This document shows, one piece after another, positions 7,333 through 14,934 of a DNA stretch of 18,882 nucleotides; position 1 is the first letter of the stretch; each line of letters starts with the position of its first letter. The notes under the pieces were generated by a model, which was not told the origin of the DNA, searched no databases, and saw only the letters and a program-made list of their open reading frames with translations. The DNA is from Spirochaetaceae bacterium (GTDB lineage Bacteria > Spirochaetota > Spirochaetia > Treponematales > Breznakiellaceae): NCBI GenBank assembly GCA_031279965.1, contig JAITHM010000129.1:1-18882 (forward strand), read 5' to 3'. The translations under genes were made by a program, and so were the position numbers.

Positions 7333-8691
7333 TTGAAAAAACAAAAACTGATCGTTTTCCGCTGTTCTTCGTGCGGCCGGACAGAACCTAAATGGCTTGG
7401 CCGCTGTCCTGATTGCGGGGCATGGAATACGTTTGTCGAAACACAGGGCGGCCCATCGGGCGGACAGACTAAACAAGCCGCCGCCATCCCCCGGTCGCTT
7501 CCGCTTGATTCGGTTGACAGCGATGAAGGCGTTAGGTTTTCCAGCGGAAGCGTAGAACTCGACCGTGTACTGGGCGGCGGCATTATGCGGCGGGCGGCAA
7601 TACTTATCGGCGGCGAGCCCGGCATAGGAAAATCGACGCTTCTTTTGCAAAGCGCCGCGACAGCCGGTACGAAAGGGCGTGTGCTCTATGTCTCCGGCGA
7701 GGAATCGGCAGGCCAACTCAAGCTTCGCGCCGATCGTCTGGGACTCTCGTGCGAGCGCGTTGAAATCTTCTGTTCAGGACATCTTGAAGAAATTACCGCG
7801 CTTCTTGAATCACTTAAACCTGTCGTAATAATCATCGATTCGGTGCAAACCCTCTATACTTTGGAGGCAGGGCTTGTCCCCGGAACAATTAACCAAATGA
7901 AGTACTGCGCTTTTGAACTGATTTCGTGGGTTAAAGAGCATGACGCAGCACTGTTTCTTGTTGCACATGTCACAAAAGACGGAGTTATTGCCGGCCCCAA
8001 GACACTTGAACACATGGTTGATACGGTACTGTATTTTGAGCAGACAGATTCAGACAGCCGGTTTTTGCGGGCGGCAAAAAACCGGTTTGGTTCGGTGGAC
8101 GAAATTGGAATATGGACTATGGGGGAACGCGGCCTTAGCGCTGTGGAAGATCCTTCGCTGCTCTTTCTTGTACGGCGCGACGGCGCACTTCCCGCTGGTG
8201 TTGCCACTGCGGCAGTGCTGGAAGGAAGCCGCACGCTGCTTGTTGAGATTCAGGCGCTTACGGTGCCGTCAAAAGGGTCGTCAAGCCGCGTCTATTCAGA
8301 CCGCATTGACAGCGCCCGCGTCTCCCGCGTTGCCGCAACACTGGAGAAATCACTTGGTTTAACACTCAGTGATCAGGATATTTATATCAATGTAGCGGGC
8401 GGCCTGCGGGTAAACGAAGTTGGTGTTGAATTGGCTCTTGCGGCAAGTATTTATTCGGCACGAACAGGGCTTGCCTTGCCGGAACGAACGGTAATTTCCG
8501 GCGAGCTTACGCTGGCAGCCGAAGTTATGCCTGTCCGGCGGCTTGCGTCACGGATAAAAACCGCACGGAATTTGGGCTTTGAACGGTTTATCGGCCCCGC
8601 TGGCGACACGGAAACGGCGAAGGATCACGCGGTTACAGCCGTTAAAAATCTTCGTGAAGCAATCAGCGTCATTACCGAACCACCCCTGTGA
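7333..8691 (+). CDS. radA: DNA repair/branch-migration ATPase RadA (Sms)
   Basis: A 452-residue RecA-like ATPase that drives branch migration during homologous recombination. The N-terminal zinc finger is C11-x2-C14-x10-C25-x2-C28. Walker A is GEPGIGKST (94-102), Walker B VVIIIDS (164-170), and the RadA-specific KNRFGS is at 249-254. The C-terminal Lon-protease-like domain (about 300-452) includes 'SSSRVYSDRIDSARVSRVAATLEK' and 'DIYINVAGGLRVNEVGVELALAASIYSAR'. The start is TTG at 7333: the frame is closed by a TGA at 7324-7326 just upstream and no ATG is available near the zinc finger. No Shine-Dalgarno is present. It follows truA by 26 nt but appears to have its own promoter. In other bacteria radA is often beside the c-di-AMP synthase gene disA; here the nearby cyclase is CdaA. 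Confidence 0.96.
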   Translation: MKKQKLIVFRCSSCGRTEPKWLGRCPDCGAWNTFVETQGGPSGGQTKQAAAIPRSLPLDSVDSDEGVRFSSGSVELDRVLGGGIMRRAAILIGGEPGIGKSTLLLQSAATAGTKGRVLYVSGEESAGQLKLRADRLGLSCERVEIFCSGHLEEITALLESLKPVVIIIDSVQTLYTLEAGLVPGTINQMKYCAFELISWVKEHDAALFLVAHVTKDGVIAGPKTLEHMVDTVLYFEQTDSDSRFLRAAKNRFGSVDEIGIWTMGERGLSAVEDPSLLFLVRRDGALPAGVATAAVLEGSRTLLVEIQALTVPSKGSSSRVYSDRIDSARVSRVAATLEKSLGLTLSDQDIYINVAGGLRVNEVGVELALAASIYSARTGLALPERTVISGELTLAAEVMPVRRLASRIKTARNLGFERFIGPAGDTETAKDHAVTAVKNLREAISVITEPPL

Positions 8692-8716
8692 CTTCCTGCA
8701 CAAGATTCAGTATACT
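8688..8716 (+). promoter_or_regulatory. Promoter of the 8723 gene predicting a leaderless mRNA
   Basis: GTGACT (8688-8693, overlapping the radA stop codon) and TATACT (8711-8716) are 17 bp apart. The ATG at 8723 is 6 nt after the -10, the expected first transcribed base. A purine-rich GGGAG lies between them but would not be transcribed. Confidence 0.5.
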
Positions 8717-8722
8717 GGGAGT

Positions 8723-10762
8723 ATGGCATCGGAAAAAGCGATTTACGCACCAGGGGAACTTGATAAAGTAAAGCAGCGGCTTGGACATGTTGACGAGAAC
8801 GAAGCACGGCGGATGCAGAAGATACTCGGCGGCGAAGTCGGCCGGGAACGCGCGGACGGTTCGCAGGGTGCCCAGGCACAACGGAGCAAACCAGTGGAGC
8901 CCGCCGCTAAAAAAGTGCGCAGGACAGTTGGTGTTGCCACCGATGATGATGAAACAAGCAAACGGGCGCAGGAACCCAAAAAACTTCCCACGATAAAACG
9001 CGGCTATTTTAACCGTGTTAAACTTGATTCACTGTGCGGTGAACCTGAATTTGGCATTAAAACGCCCTTGCAGGTGCTTGTTTCAAAAATTATGTTCTTT
9101 AAGCCTCCTGCCGACCTTGTAAACCCACACTTTGTCCGCCAAAACCTTAACGAGTATTACAAGCATATTGAAACACTCGTAACAACCGTGCGGCTTCTGC
9201 TGCCAAAAAGCAATACCGCACGCACACAACAGCTTAAAAAAACATCGATGACCGCCTATCAAATTATTGATACATTCCGGCAATGGAAAATCAATCAAAT
9301 TTCAACTGAAATTACCAAACTGCAATCACGTCCTCGAGCTGTTTATGTAAGTGATTTTCAGCCTTTGCTTCGTGATATATACCGGCCGCTTTTTATACTT
9401 GATGATCTTACAATCGAAATTGACATTGAAGATGCGTTTAACGCCCTGTATAATGCTATTTTTCTTGAAAGCCCAACCCCTGAAACAGAACAAGAACGTA
9501 AAAAAATGGTACACGCTGTCGCGGCATACCGTTATATTAAAATGAATATTCATTATCTTCTCTATCCGCTCATGCTCAAAAATCTAAGTCCGGAATTTAT
9601 TCCCTATACATTGTTTTGGTCAACGCACAGCGAAAAAATCATGAATTTTCTTGGTGTAAGCAATGCTGATAAAGTAAAATCAGCGGCGCACAAAGGGCTT
9701 TCAAAAAATCAGCTTGAGGACAAAGCCGCCGATTCCGCTCATGAAAAAACAGCAGATTCTGAATCTGATGATAATGAAAAAAGCGAAACGGGCCTTAAGG
9801 ATGTTCCTGACGGATCTACAGAAAATGCGGAAAACAAAGAAGAAAATACTGAAGAATCCAAGATGACTGTTGCCGAAAAAAAAGCCTTTGAGCATGGCCT
9901 TGCAGCCCTCGAAATGCTTTTCCCGCAAGCCGGCTGGCAAAACCTGAAAGAATTCCCCGATTTTTATCCGTATTTTTCCGCGATTCTTTCCTTTAAAAAA
10001 GGTTGTGAAATGTTTTCGCCGCAGGATCCTACGCAGCTTGCACTGGTGCTTTCGGCAGTTATCGAAGAAATGTTATTTGGTTTCCGGTCAATCAAATTCA
10101 AAGACAGCGCCGCCGACACACTAACGCCGGTACTTGATGAATGGAACTATGTGTTTGATGAAACTTTTTACAACACATATCTTCGTCTTGTTGATGAATA
10201 TGTTGCTGTGTTAAAGTCGTCTGGCGGCAACGCAAAAACAAACTATGCGATGGCATTAATAAATGATATATTCTGGGCACGGCGCTATTATCTTTTTCCG
10301 CTTTATGAATATAAATCCGGCATGCCGCCGACATTTTCCAAAAAAGACATACGTTCAATGTTCGCGCTTTCACGAAGATTACGAAACGCGCTTACCAATA
10401 TTGCCGCCGACATTGACATTGCAAATAAAGCTGGTGGTGCAAAGACAGCCGCAGCATGCAAGCTTATTGAAAATCCTTGGGATAATTATATCTTTGAAAT
10501 CGCAAACCCTATCTCAAAACGGCTTGATATGCTGCTTCCAAAAGATCAGCGCACCAATGTGAATTTAATTTTTTTCGTAATGGCGGCAGTCACGCTGCTT
10601 GACAACCATTTGAATAACCCGGCAAGTATCGCGTATACTTCTGATTCTAAAGCTGTATTTCGCAGTGTGAACAATGAAGGCCGTGAACCGATACTATGGG
10701 TCGATAAACGTACCGACGTAAACTTGATTTTTAAAGAATCACTGAGCACACGAAAAAAATAA
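8723..10762 (+). CDS. Large cytoplasmic protein of unknown function with acidic linker (possibly spirochaete-specific)
   Basis: A 679-residue protein that I do not recognise by motif. The first ~95 residues are charged and low-complexity ('KVKQRLGHVDENEARRMQKI', then Lys/Glu/Gln-rich), ending with 'LPTIKRGYFNRVKLD'. A mainly helical domain follows (about 100-315), then an acidic Glu/Asp/Ser/Asn-rich linker (about 316-385), then a second helical domain (about 385-679) with 'AALEMLFPQAGWQNLKEFPDFYPYF'. There is no signal peptide, membrane helix, nucleotide-binding loop or cysteine motif. The start at 8723 was preferred to an upstream one at 8579 because the extension lies inside radA and because a -10 box sits 6 nt before the ATG. 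GltX follows after 19 nt. Large unknown proteins of this build occur in spirochaetes (DUF5312-like is a possible assignment, from memory). The linker suggests a two-lobed scaffold or partner-binding protein. Confidence 0.75.
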   Translation: MASEKAIYAPGELDKVKQRLGHVDENEARRMQKILGGEVGRERADGSQGAQAQRSKPVEPAAKKVRRTVGVATDDDETSKRAQEPKKLPTIKRGYFNRVKLDSLCGEPEFGIKTPLQVLVSKIMFFKPPADLVNPHFVRQNLNEYYKHIETLVTTVRLLLPKSNTARTQQLKKTSMTAYQIIDTFRQWKINQISTEITKLQSRPRAVYVSDFQPLLRDIYRPLFILDDLTIEIDIEDAFNALYNAIFLESPTPETEQERKKMVHAVAAYRYIKMNIHYLLYPLMLKNLSPEFIPYTLFWSTHSEKIMNFLGVSNADKVKSAAHKGLSKNQLEDKAADSAHEKTADSESDDNEKSETGLKDVPDGSTENAENKEENTEESKMTVAEKKAFEHGLAALEMLFPQAGWQNLKEFPDFYPYFSAILSFKKGCEMFSPQDPTQLALVLSAVIEEMLFGFRSIKFKDSAADTLTPVLDEWNYVFDETFYNTYLRLVDEYVAVLKSSGGNAKTNYAMALINDIFWARRYYLFPLYEYKSGMPPTFSKKDIRSMFALSRRLRNALTNIAADIDIANKAGGAKTAAACKLIENPWDNYIFEIANPISKRLDMLLPKDQRTNVNLIFFVMAAVTLLDNHLNNPASIAYTSDSKAVFRSVNNEGREPILWVDKRTDVNLIFKESLSTRKK

Positions 10763-10781
10763 GCGTATACAAGGAGTCACT

Positions 10782-12272
10782 ATGGAAGTCCGGGTTCGAT
10801 ACGCTCCGTCGCCAACGGGGCTTCAACATATCGGCGGCTTAAGAACGGCGCTCTTTAACTATCTCTTTGCCCGTTCGCAAAAAGGAGTATTTATACTTCG
10901 TCTTGAGGATACCGATCGCACACGATGCGATGACGCCTATGTGCGCAACCTTTACGATACCTTCGCGTGGCTTGGCTTTCGCTGGGACGAAGGGCCTGAT
11001 TCAGGCGGGCCGTTTTCACCCTACATTCAATCTGAACGCACCGGCCTTTACCGGCGCTATGCCCACGAGCTTGTCGCAGCAGGAAAGGCTTACTACTGTT
11101 TCTGTCCGCCGGAACGGCTTGATGCGGTGCGCAAGGAACGTGAAGCGGCGCACTCCTCTCAGACTGGATACGATCGCTTTTGCCGGACACTTGATGCCCA
11201 GGAAGCGGCACAGCGAGCCCAAACAGAACAATGCGTTATACGCCTTAAAATTCCTTTAGATGCAGCAACACGCTTTACCGATCGGCTTATTGGAGAAGTT
11301 GTCTGGAAAAACAATGATATAAATCCTGATCCTGTCTTGCTCAAATCGGACGGGTTCCCAACCTATCATCTTGCCAATATTGTCGATGATCATTTGATGG
11401 GCATTACGCATGTTTTACGCGCCCAGGAATGGCTTGCTTCAACACCGCTCCATGTAATCCTTTATGAAGCGCTGGGCTGGGAGCCGCCTGAATTTTGTCA
11501 TCTTCCCATGGTGATGGGGCAGGACGGCAAAAAATTATCCAAGCGGCACGGTGCAACAAGCGTTGATGAATTCCGCAAAAATGGAGTGCTCCCTCACGCA
11601 CTTCTTAATTATGTGGCGCTTCTTGGCATGTCTTACGAAGAAGGCCGGGAAATTTATTCTCTTGATGAACTTGTCGCACGTTTTAATCCTGAAAAACTTA
11701 ACAAAGCTCAAGCAGTATTCGATTATAAAAAACTTGAATGGTTCAACACTCAATATATTAAAGAGATGGATGATGAAGAGCTTGCCGCACAAGCCATTCC
11801 TTTTGCACGCGAAATAAACCTCTTTGGCCCCAATGGCGCAGTTCCCTGCGAAAATGACCGAACGCTCTTTATTAAAGCACTGCCGCTGGTAAAAGAGCGG
11901 GCAGCCTACCTTGGTGAGCTTGCTGAAAAACTCCGCTATCTTTTTGCTGAACCGCCGCTTCCCGAAGCTTCCGTTTTTATGCCGAAGAAGGCAACACACG
12001 AAGATACACTGCGGCTTTTGCGGATTGGGCGGGGATTTGTTGAAGAACTTGCCCGTTTGAATGAAGCTGACGGCGAGGCGCTTGTAAAACGCATTGCTGA
12101 GGATGAAGATGTAAAGCTTGGCGATCTTCTTATGCCATTGCGCGTTGCTCTTACCGGCACCCGGGTAAGTCCGCCGCTGTTTGGGTCTGTTATTCTTTTG
12201 GGTGCACGCCGTGCCGCACAACGTGTCGATAAGGCGCTCAGCATGCTTGCTATTCCCCCGGTGAACTGCTAA
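10782..12272 (+). CDS. gltX: Glutamyl-tRNA synthetase
   Basis: A 496-residue class I synthetase charging tRNA-Glu (and, in bacteria lacking GlnRS, possibly tRNA-Gln). The ATP-site HIGH-type motif is HIGG (16-19) within 'YAPSPTGLQHIGGLRTALF'; the second signature KMSKS appears as KLSKR (251-255) followed by HGA. A possible zinc site C106-x-C108-x25-C134 ('YCFCPPERL...YDRFCR') is retained. The anticodon-binding part extends from about 320 to the end. The ATG at 10782 has an AAGGAG ribosome site 5 nt upstream. The 19-nt gap to the preceding gene contains a TATAC sequence that could be a weak promoter, but cotranscription is equally likely. The last codons contain a promoter-like sequence for the following tRNA gene. 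Confidence 0.97.
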   Translation: MEVRVRYAPSPTGLQHIGGLRTALFNYLFARSQKGVFILRLEDTDRTRCDDAYVRNLYDTFAWLGFRWDEGPDSGGPFSPYIQSERTGLYRRYAHELVAAGKAYYCFCPPERLDAVRKEREAAHSSQTGYDRFCRTLDAQEAAQRAQTEQCVIRLKIPLDAATRFTDRLIGEVVWKNNDINPDPVLLKSDGFPTYHLANIVDDHLMGITHVLRAQEWLASTPLHVILYEALGWEPPEFCHLPMVMGQDGKKLSKRHGATSVDEFRKNGVLPHALLNYVALLGMSYEEGREIYSLDELVARFNPEKLNKAQAVFDYKKLEWFNTQYIKEMDDEELAAQAIPFAREINLFGPNGAVPCENDRTLFIKALPLVKERAAYLGELAEKLRYLFAEPPLPEASVFMPKKATHEDTLRLLRIGRGFVEELARLNEADGEALVKRIAEDEDVKLGDLLMPLRVALTGTRVSPPLFGSVILLGARRAAQRVDKALSMLAIPPVNC

Positions 12273-12275
12273 ACT
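12247..12275 (+). promoter_or_regulatory. Candidate tRNA-Pro promoter inside the end of gltX
   Basis: TTGCTA (12247-12252) and TAAACT (12270-12275) are 17 bp apart. They would start transcription near 12282, about 5 nt before the mature tRNA 5' end. It lies across the gltX stop codon (12270-12272). Cotranscription from gltX is the alternative. Confidence 0.4.
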
Positions 12276-12286
12276 GGGCAGATTGA

Positions 12287-12359
12287 CGGGCAGTAGCGCA
12301 GTTGGTAGCGCGCTTGGTTCGGGACCAAGAGGTCGCCGGTTCGACTCCGGCTTGCCCGA
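12287..12359 (+). tRNA. tRNA-Pro (anticodon CGG)
   Basis: The 73-nt cloverleaf can be folded by eye. The acceptor stem CGGGCAG pairs with TTGCCCG, with one G-T pair. The D arm is GCGC/GCGC around AGTTGGTA. The anticodon stem CTTGG/CCAAG has loop TTCGGGA, giving anticodon CGG, which reads the proline codon CCG. The variable loop is AGGTC. The T stem GCCGG/CCGGC has loop TTCGACT. The discriminator is A. CCA is not encoded (AAA follows) and must be added after transcription. It lies 14 nt after gltX and is convergent with mutS2, ending only 19 nt from the mutS2 stop. No hairpin terminator is visible. Confidence 0.96.
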
Positions 12360-12378
12360 AAAATAGGCTTCCTTAAAC

Positions 12379-14775
12379 TTAACAGCGTAATATCACTTCA
12401 GTCCGGCCCATACCACCGAGTTCCGGACGCGAAAAGTAGTAATCGGCTACGGGATGTTGTGTTTTTAAGTATTCATGAACGCCGCGCTGGAGAATCCCGT
12501 CGCCAGTACCGTGAATTACGGCAAATTCGCCAAGGCTTACCCGTACCGCTGCATCAAGCTGTTTTTCAAGCGCCTCCAGCGCATCGGCAAGACGGAGACC
12601 GCGCAGGTCAAGCTCGGCGAAGAGAGGGGCGGCCGGCGATAAGTCAAGTGAAACGGCGACAGGCTTTTGCGCGGTTTGCAGCGCGGGATACAGTTCTTCT
12701 GGCGCAGCCGAAAACGAGAGTGACCCTACTTCAACAAGCCACATACCACGCTTCGCCTTTTTTTTAACAACGCCCGGCCGCCGTCGTTCCCCAACAAGCA
12801 CCGCCAAACCGGGGGTTATCTCGTGTGGGGCAAGCGGCGCTGTTCCGTCCATCGCTGCCTTCCCCCGAAAGGCGTTTTCTGTCTCGAATGCCGCTTCTTC
12901 CTCCCGCACAGCCTCTTCAAGTTCGCCCAAAAACTCTTTTACAGCGCTTGTTTTATCGCGGGTGACGGGTTTTCCTGCCCCTTCTTGCAGTATACGCACA
13001 AGATTTTCAAGCTTTTTGCGGCTTTCATCACGCAGTGCACGGAGTTTACCCAGTTCTCCTGCTTTAAGCGCCGCTTCCTTTTCTCGAAGCCGCACCGCCC
13101 GCTCTTCAAGCTTGTGACATTCTTTCTCAAAGGCGCGCCGTTCCTCCTCAAATGCCCGTCTTTCACGCTCAAGATTGGTGATTTTTGTTTGAAGGCCTGA
13201 AATTATACGGGCACTGTCGCTGTCGCCCCGTTCAAGATATGCCGTAGCTTGTTCAATAATAGACCGGGGGATGCCGCTGCGCCGGGCGATAACAAAGGCG
13301 CGGCTTTCACCGGGAACACCCATAAGCACACGGTAGGTAGGCTTTCCCGTCACGGTGTCAAACTCCATTGAAGCGTTTTCCACCGCACTCCGCGTCCAGC
13401 CGTAATTTTTAAGCGCGCTTGTATGTGTAGTAACGAAAAGTGTCGTGCCGCGGGCGATAAGATTGTCGAGCAGCGCCATTGCAAGCGCGCCGCCTTCCTC
13501 CACGCCGGTTCCTGCCCCAAGCTCATCAAGCAGGACAAGCGAGCGGGCGCTTGCCTTCCGGCAAATAGCAGCAAGGCTCTGTGTGTGAGCAGAAAATGTG
13601 GAAAGCGATCCAGAAAGCGATTGTTCGTCACCAATGCCGGCAAACACGTCATCGAATACCGGCAGTACCGCAGCCGCAGCAGGCAGCGCAAACCCCGCTT
13701 GATTCATCAGCACAAAAAGCCCCACCGTTTTGAGTGCAACTGTCTTGCCGCCTGCATTCGGCCCGGTGATTATCAGCGCCCGCACTCCGTTTTTCATCGC
13801 AATATCGATGGGAACAGCTTCGCCGGCAAGAAGCGGATGCCGTGCCTTAAGAAGACAAATATCTGCTGTACCATTTCCTGTCTCTGGTGTACTGCCAAAC
13901 ACGCCTTTAACGGCGATGGCGAAGTGGGCGCGGGCGCGAAGCGCATCAAGGCGGATAAGACGGGCGTGAAAGTGTTCTATTGCGGTACGGTAAGGAGCAA
14001 GGTGCGCAGTAAGATCTCTCAATATCCGTCTGATTTCCGCATCAAGCGCTCGTTCTTCAATGCGCAGTTCATTGTTTTTTTCGATGAGTGCTTCTGGTTC
14101 GATAAAGAGCGTTTGCCCCGACGCGGAAACCTCATGGACAATTCCCCGCACCCTGCCGCGAAAATTCGCTTTAAGCGCCAGTACCGTTCTACCGTCACGC
14201 TGCGAAGGCAATTCGGACTGCAGCATCGGCCGCAGTGCCGTATCGCGGGCAAACGATGCGGCAATCGTTTTGACTTCCCGCTGAATCGCACGGATACGCT
14301 CTTTTATGCGGCGCAGTTCGGGAAGGTCGCGCATCGAACCGTCAGGGGCAACTACGGCAAAAATCAGCGCGGCGCATTTTTCAGCTTCGTCTGAGCCATC
14401 CTGGGCAGGCGTTTCAGCAGAGGCCTCCGCGGTTGACGCGCCTGCCTCCAGCTTGGCCCACAGCTGCACCCGCACGCCTTCCGCAAGAAACGCGCCAAGA
14501 GCAAAGGCATCTTCAAGACTGAGCGCAGCGCGCTCCGGCGTAAGCCGTGCGAAAAGCGGCGCAATTTCTGGCAGTCTGTTACACGGCTCACTATCACTTG
14601 AATTGATGCGGGTAATGATGTGTGCAACTTCTCCGTGTAACGCGGTAAGCGCTGCGGCAGAGTTGAGCGGTTCTTCCATCATGATAAGGGCGGCGGCCTC
14701 GCCGCTGCGTGTGTAAGCGGCGACACGTTCTTTAACACGGTCGAATTCAAGAAGCCGGCAGGTTTTTTCGTTCAT
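12379..14775 (-). CDS. mutS2: MutS2 endonuclease/ATPase with Smr domain
   Basis: A 798-residue MutS-family protein without the mismatch-recognition domain; family members bind branched DNA or stalled/collided ribosomes and limit recombination. The core region resembles MutS2 ('MRDLPELRRIKERIRAIQRE', 'VHEVSASGQTLFIEPEALIEKNNELR'). Walker A is GPNAGGKT (338-345) and Walker B LVLLDE (413-418), followed by GAGTGVEEG. A charged coiled coil spans about 525-600. The C-terminal Smr nuclease domain (about 715-798) has LDLRG (722-726) and HGTGDG (755-760), where many family members have HG-x-GTG. A small Ala/Glu/Ser-rich insertion at about 112-133 looks lineage-specific. The ATG at 14775 is preceded by only a weak AGG. 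Its own minus-strand promoter lies 37-64 nt upstream, divergent from flhA. Confidence 0.95.
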   Translation of the reverse strand: MNEKTCRLLEFDRVKERVAAYTRSGEAAALIMMEEPLNSAAALTALHGEVAHIITRINSSDSEPCNRLPEIAPLFARLTPERAALSLEDAFALGAFLAEGVRVQLWAKLEAGASTAEASAETPAQDGSDEAEKCAALIFAVVAPDGSMRDLPELRRIKERIRAIQREVKTIAASFARDTALRPMLQSELPSQRDGRTVLALKANFRGRVRGIVHEVSASGQTLFIEPEALIEKNNELRIEERALDAEIRRILRDLTAHLAPYRTAIEHFHARLIRLDALRARAHFAIAVKGVFGSTPETGNGTADICLLKARHPLLAGEAVPIDIAMKNGVRALIITGPNAGGKTVALKTVGLFVLMNQAGFALPAAAAVLPVFDDVFAGIGDEQSLSGSLSTFSAHTQSLAAICRKASARSLVLLDELGAGTGVEEGGALAMALLDNLIARGTTLFVTTHTSALKNYGWTRSAVENASMEFDTVTGKPTYRVLMGVPGESRAFVIARRSGIPRSIIEQATAYLERGDSDSARIISGLQTKITNLERERRAFEEERRAFEKECHKLEERAVRLREKEAALKAGELGKLRALRDESRKKLENLVRILQEGAGKPVTRDKTSAVKEFLGELEEAVREEEAAFETENAFRGKAAMDGTAPLAPHEITPGLAVLVGERRRPGVVKKKAKRGMWLVEVGSLSFSAAPEELYPALQTAQKPVAVSLDLSPAAPLFAELDLRGLRLADALEALEKQLDAAVRVSLGEFAVIHGTGDGILQRGVHEYLKTQHPVADYYFSRPELGGMGRTEVILRC

Positions 14776-14791
14776 CGCCTGTATGTTTTTC

Positions 14792-14814
14792 TTGCAGCAT
14801 TATTTTGCAGCATT
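14792..14814. repeat. Two 10-bp direct repeats in the mutS2 promoter/leader
   Basis: TTGCAGCATT occurs at 14792-14801 and again at 14805-14814, 13 bp apart. The second copy overlaps the mutS2 -10 box (14812-14817) and the first lies just downstream of the predicted transcription start. That is a position typical of a repressor site, although the small size leaves chance possible. Confidence 0.4.
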
Positions 14815-14839
14815 GTAAAGCAAAATTTTTCAACTTCAA
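14812..14839 (-). promoter_or_regulatory. mutS2: mutS2 promoter
   Basis: Read on the minus strand: -35 TTGAAG (14834-14839), 16-bp spacer, -10 TACAAT (14812-14817), predicting a start near 14805 and a leader of about 30 nt. It lies back to back with the flhA promoter. Confidence 0.55.
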
Positions 14840-14876
14840 TCTATATGATACCTTGTTTATAACAAATGGTATGTAC

Positions 14877-14906
14877 TTGACAGGAAATAGGCAAGGGTGC
14901 TAGGCT
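14877..14906 (+). promoter_or_regulatory. flhA: flhA promoter, sigma-70 type
   Basis: A perfect -35 TTGACA (14877-14882) is followed after 18 bp by TAGGCT (14901-14906), preceded by TGC. Predicted transcription starts near 14913, leaving a leader of about 20 nt with a strong ribosome site. The sequence is housekeeping-type rather than a sigma-28 pattern. AT-rich DNA lies upstream. Confidence 0.6.
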
Positions 14907-14934
14907 GGAGGTAACGTGTTCCTTGGGAGGGGAT

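Noticed and set aside
8579..8722. Upstream start for the 679-residue protein
   Set aside because: The extra 48 residues overlap the conserved end of radA in another frame; a -10 box precedes ATG 8723.
13423..14394. 323-codon plus-strand frame within mutS2
   Set aside because: Antisense shadow of mutS2; Cys/Arg-rich composition typical of a reverse frame.
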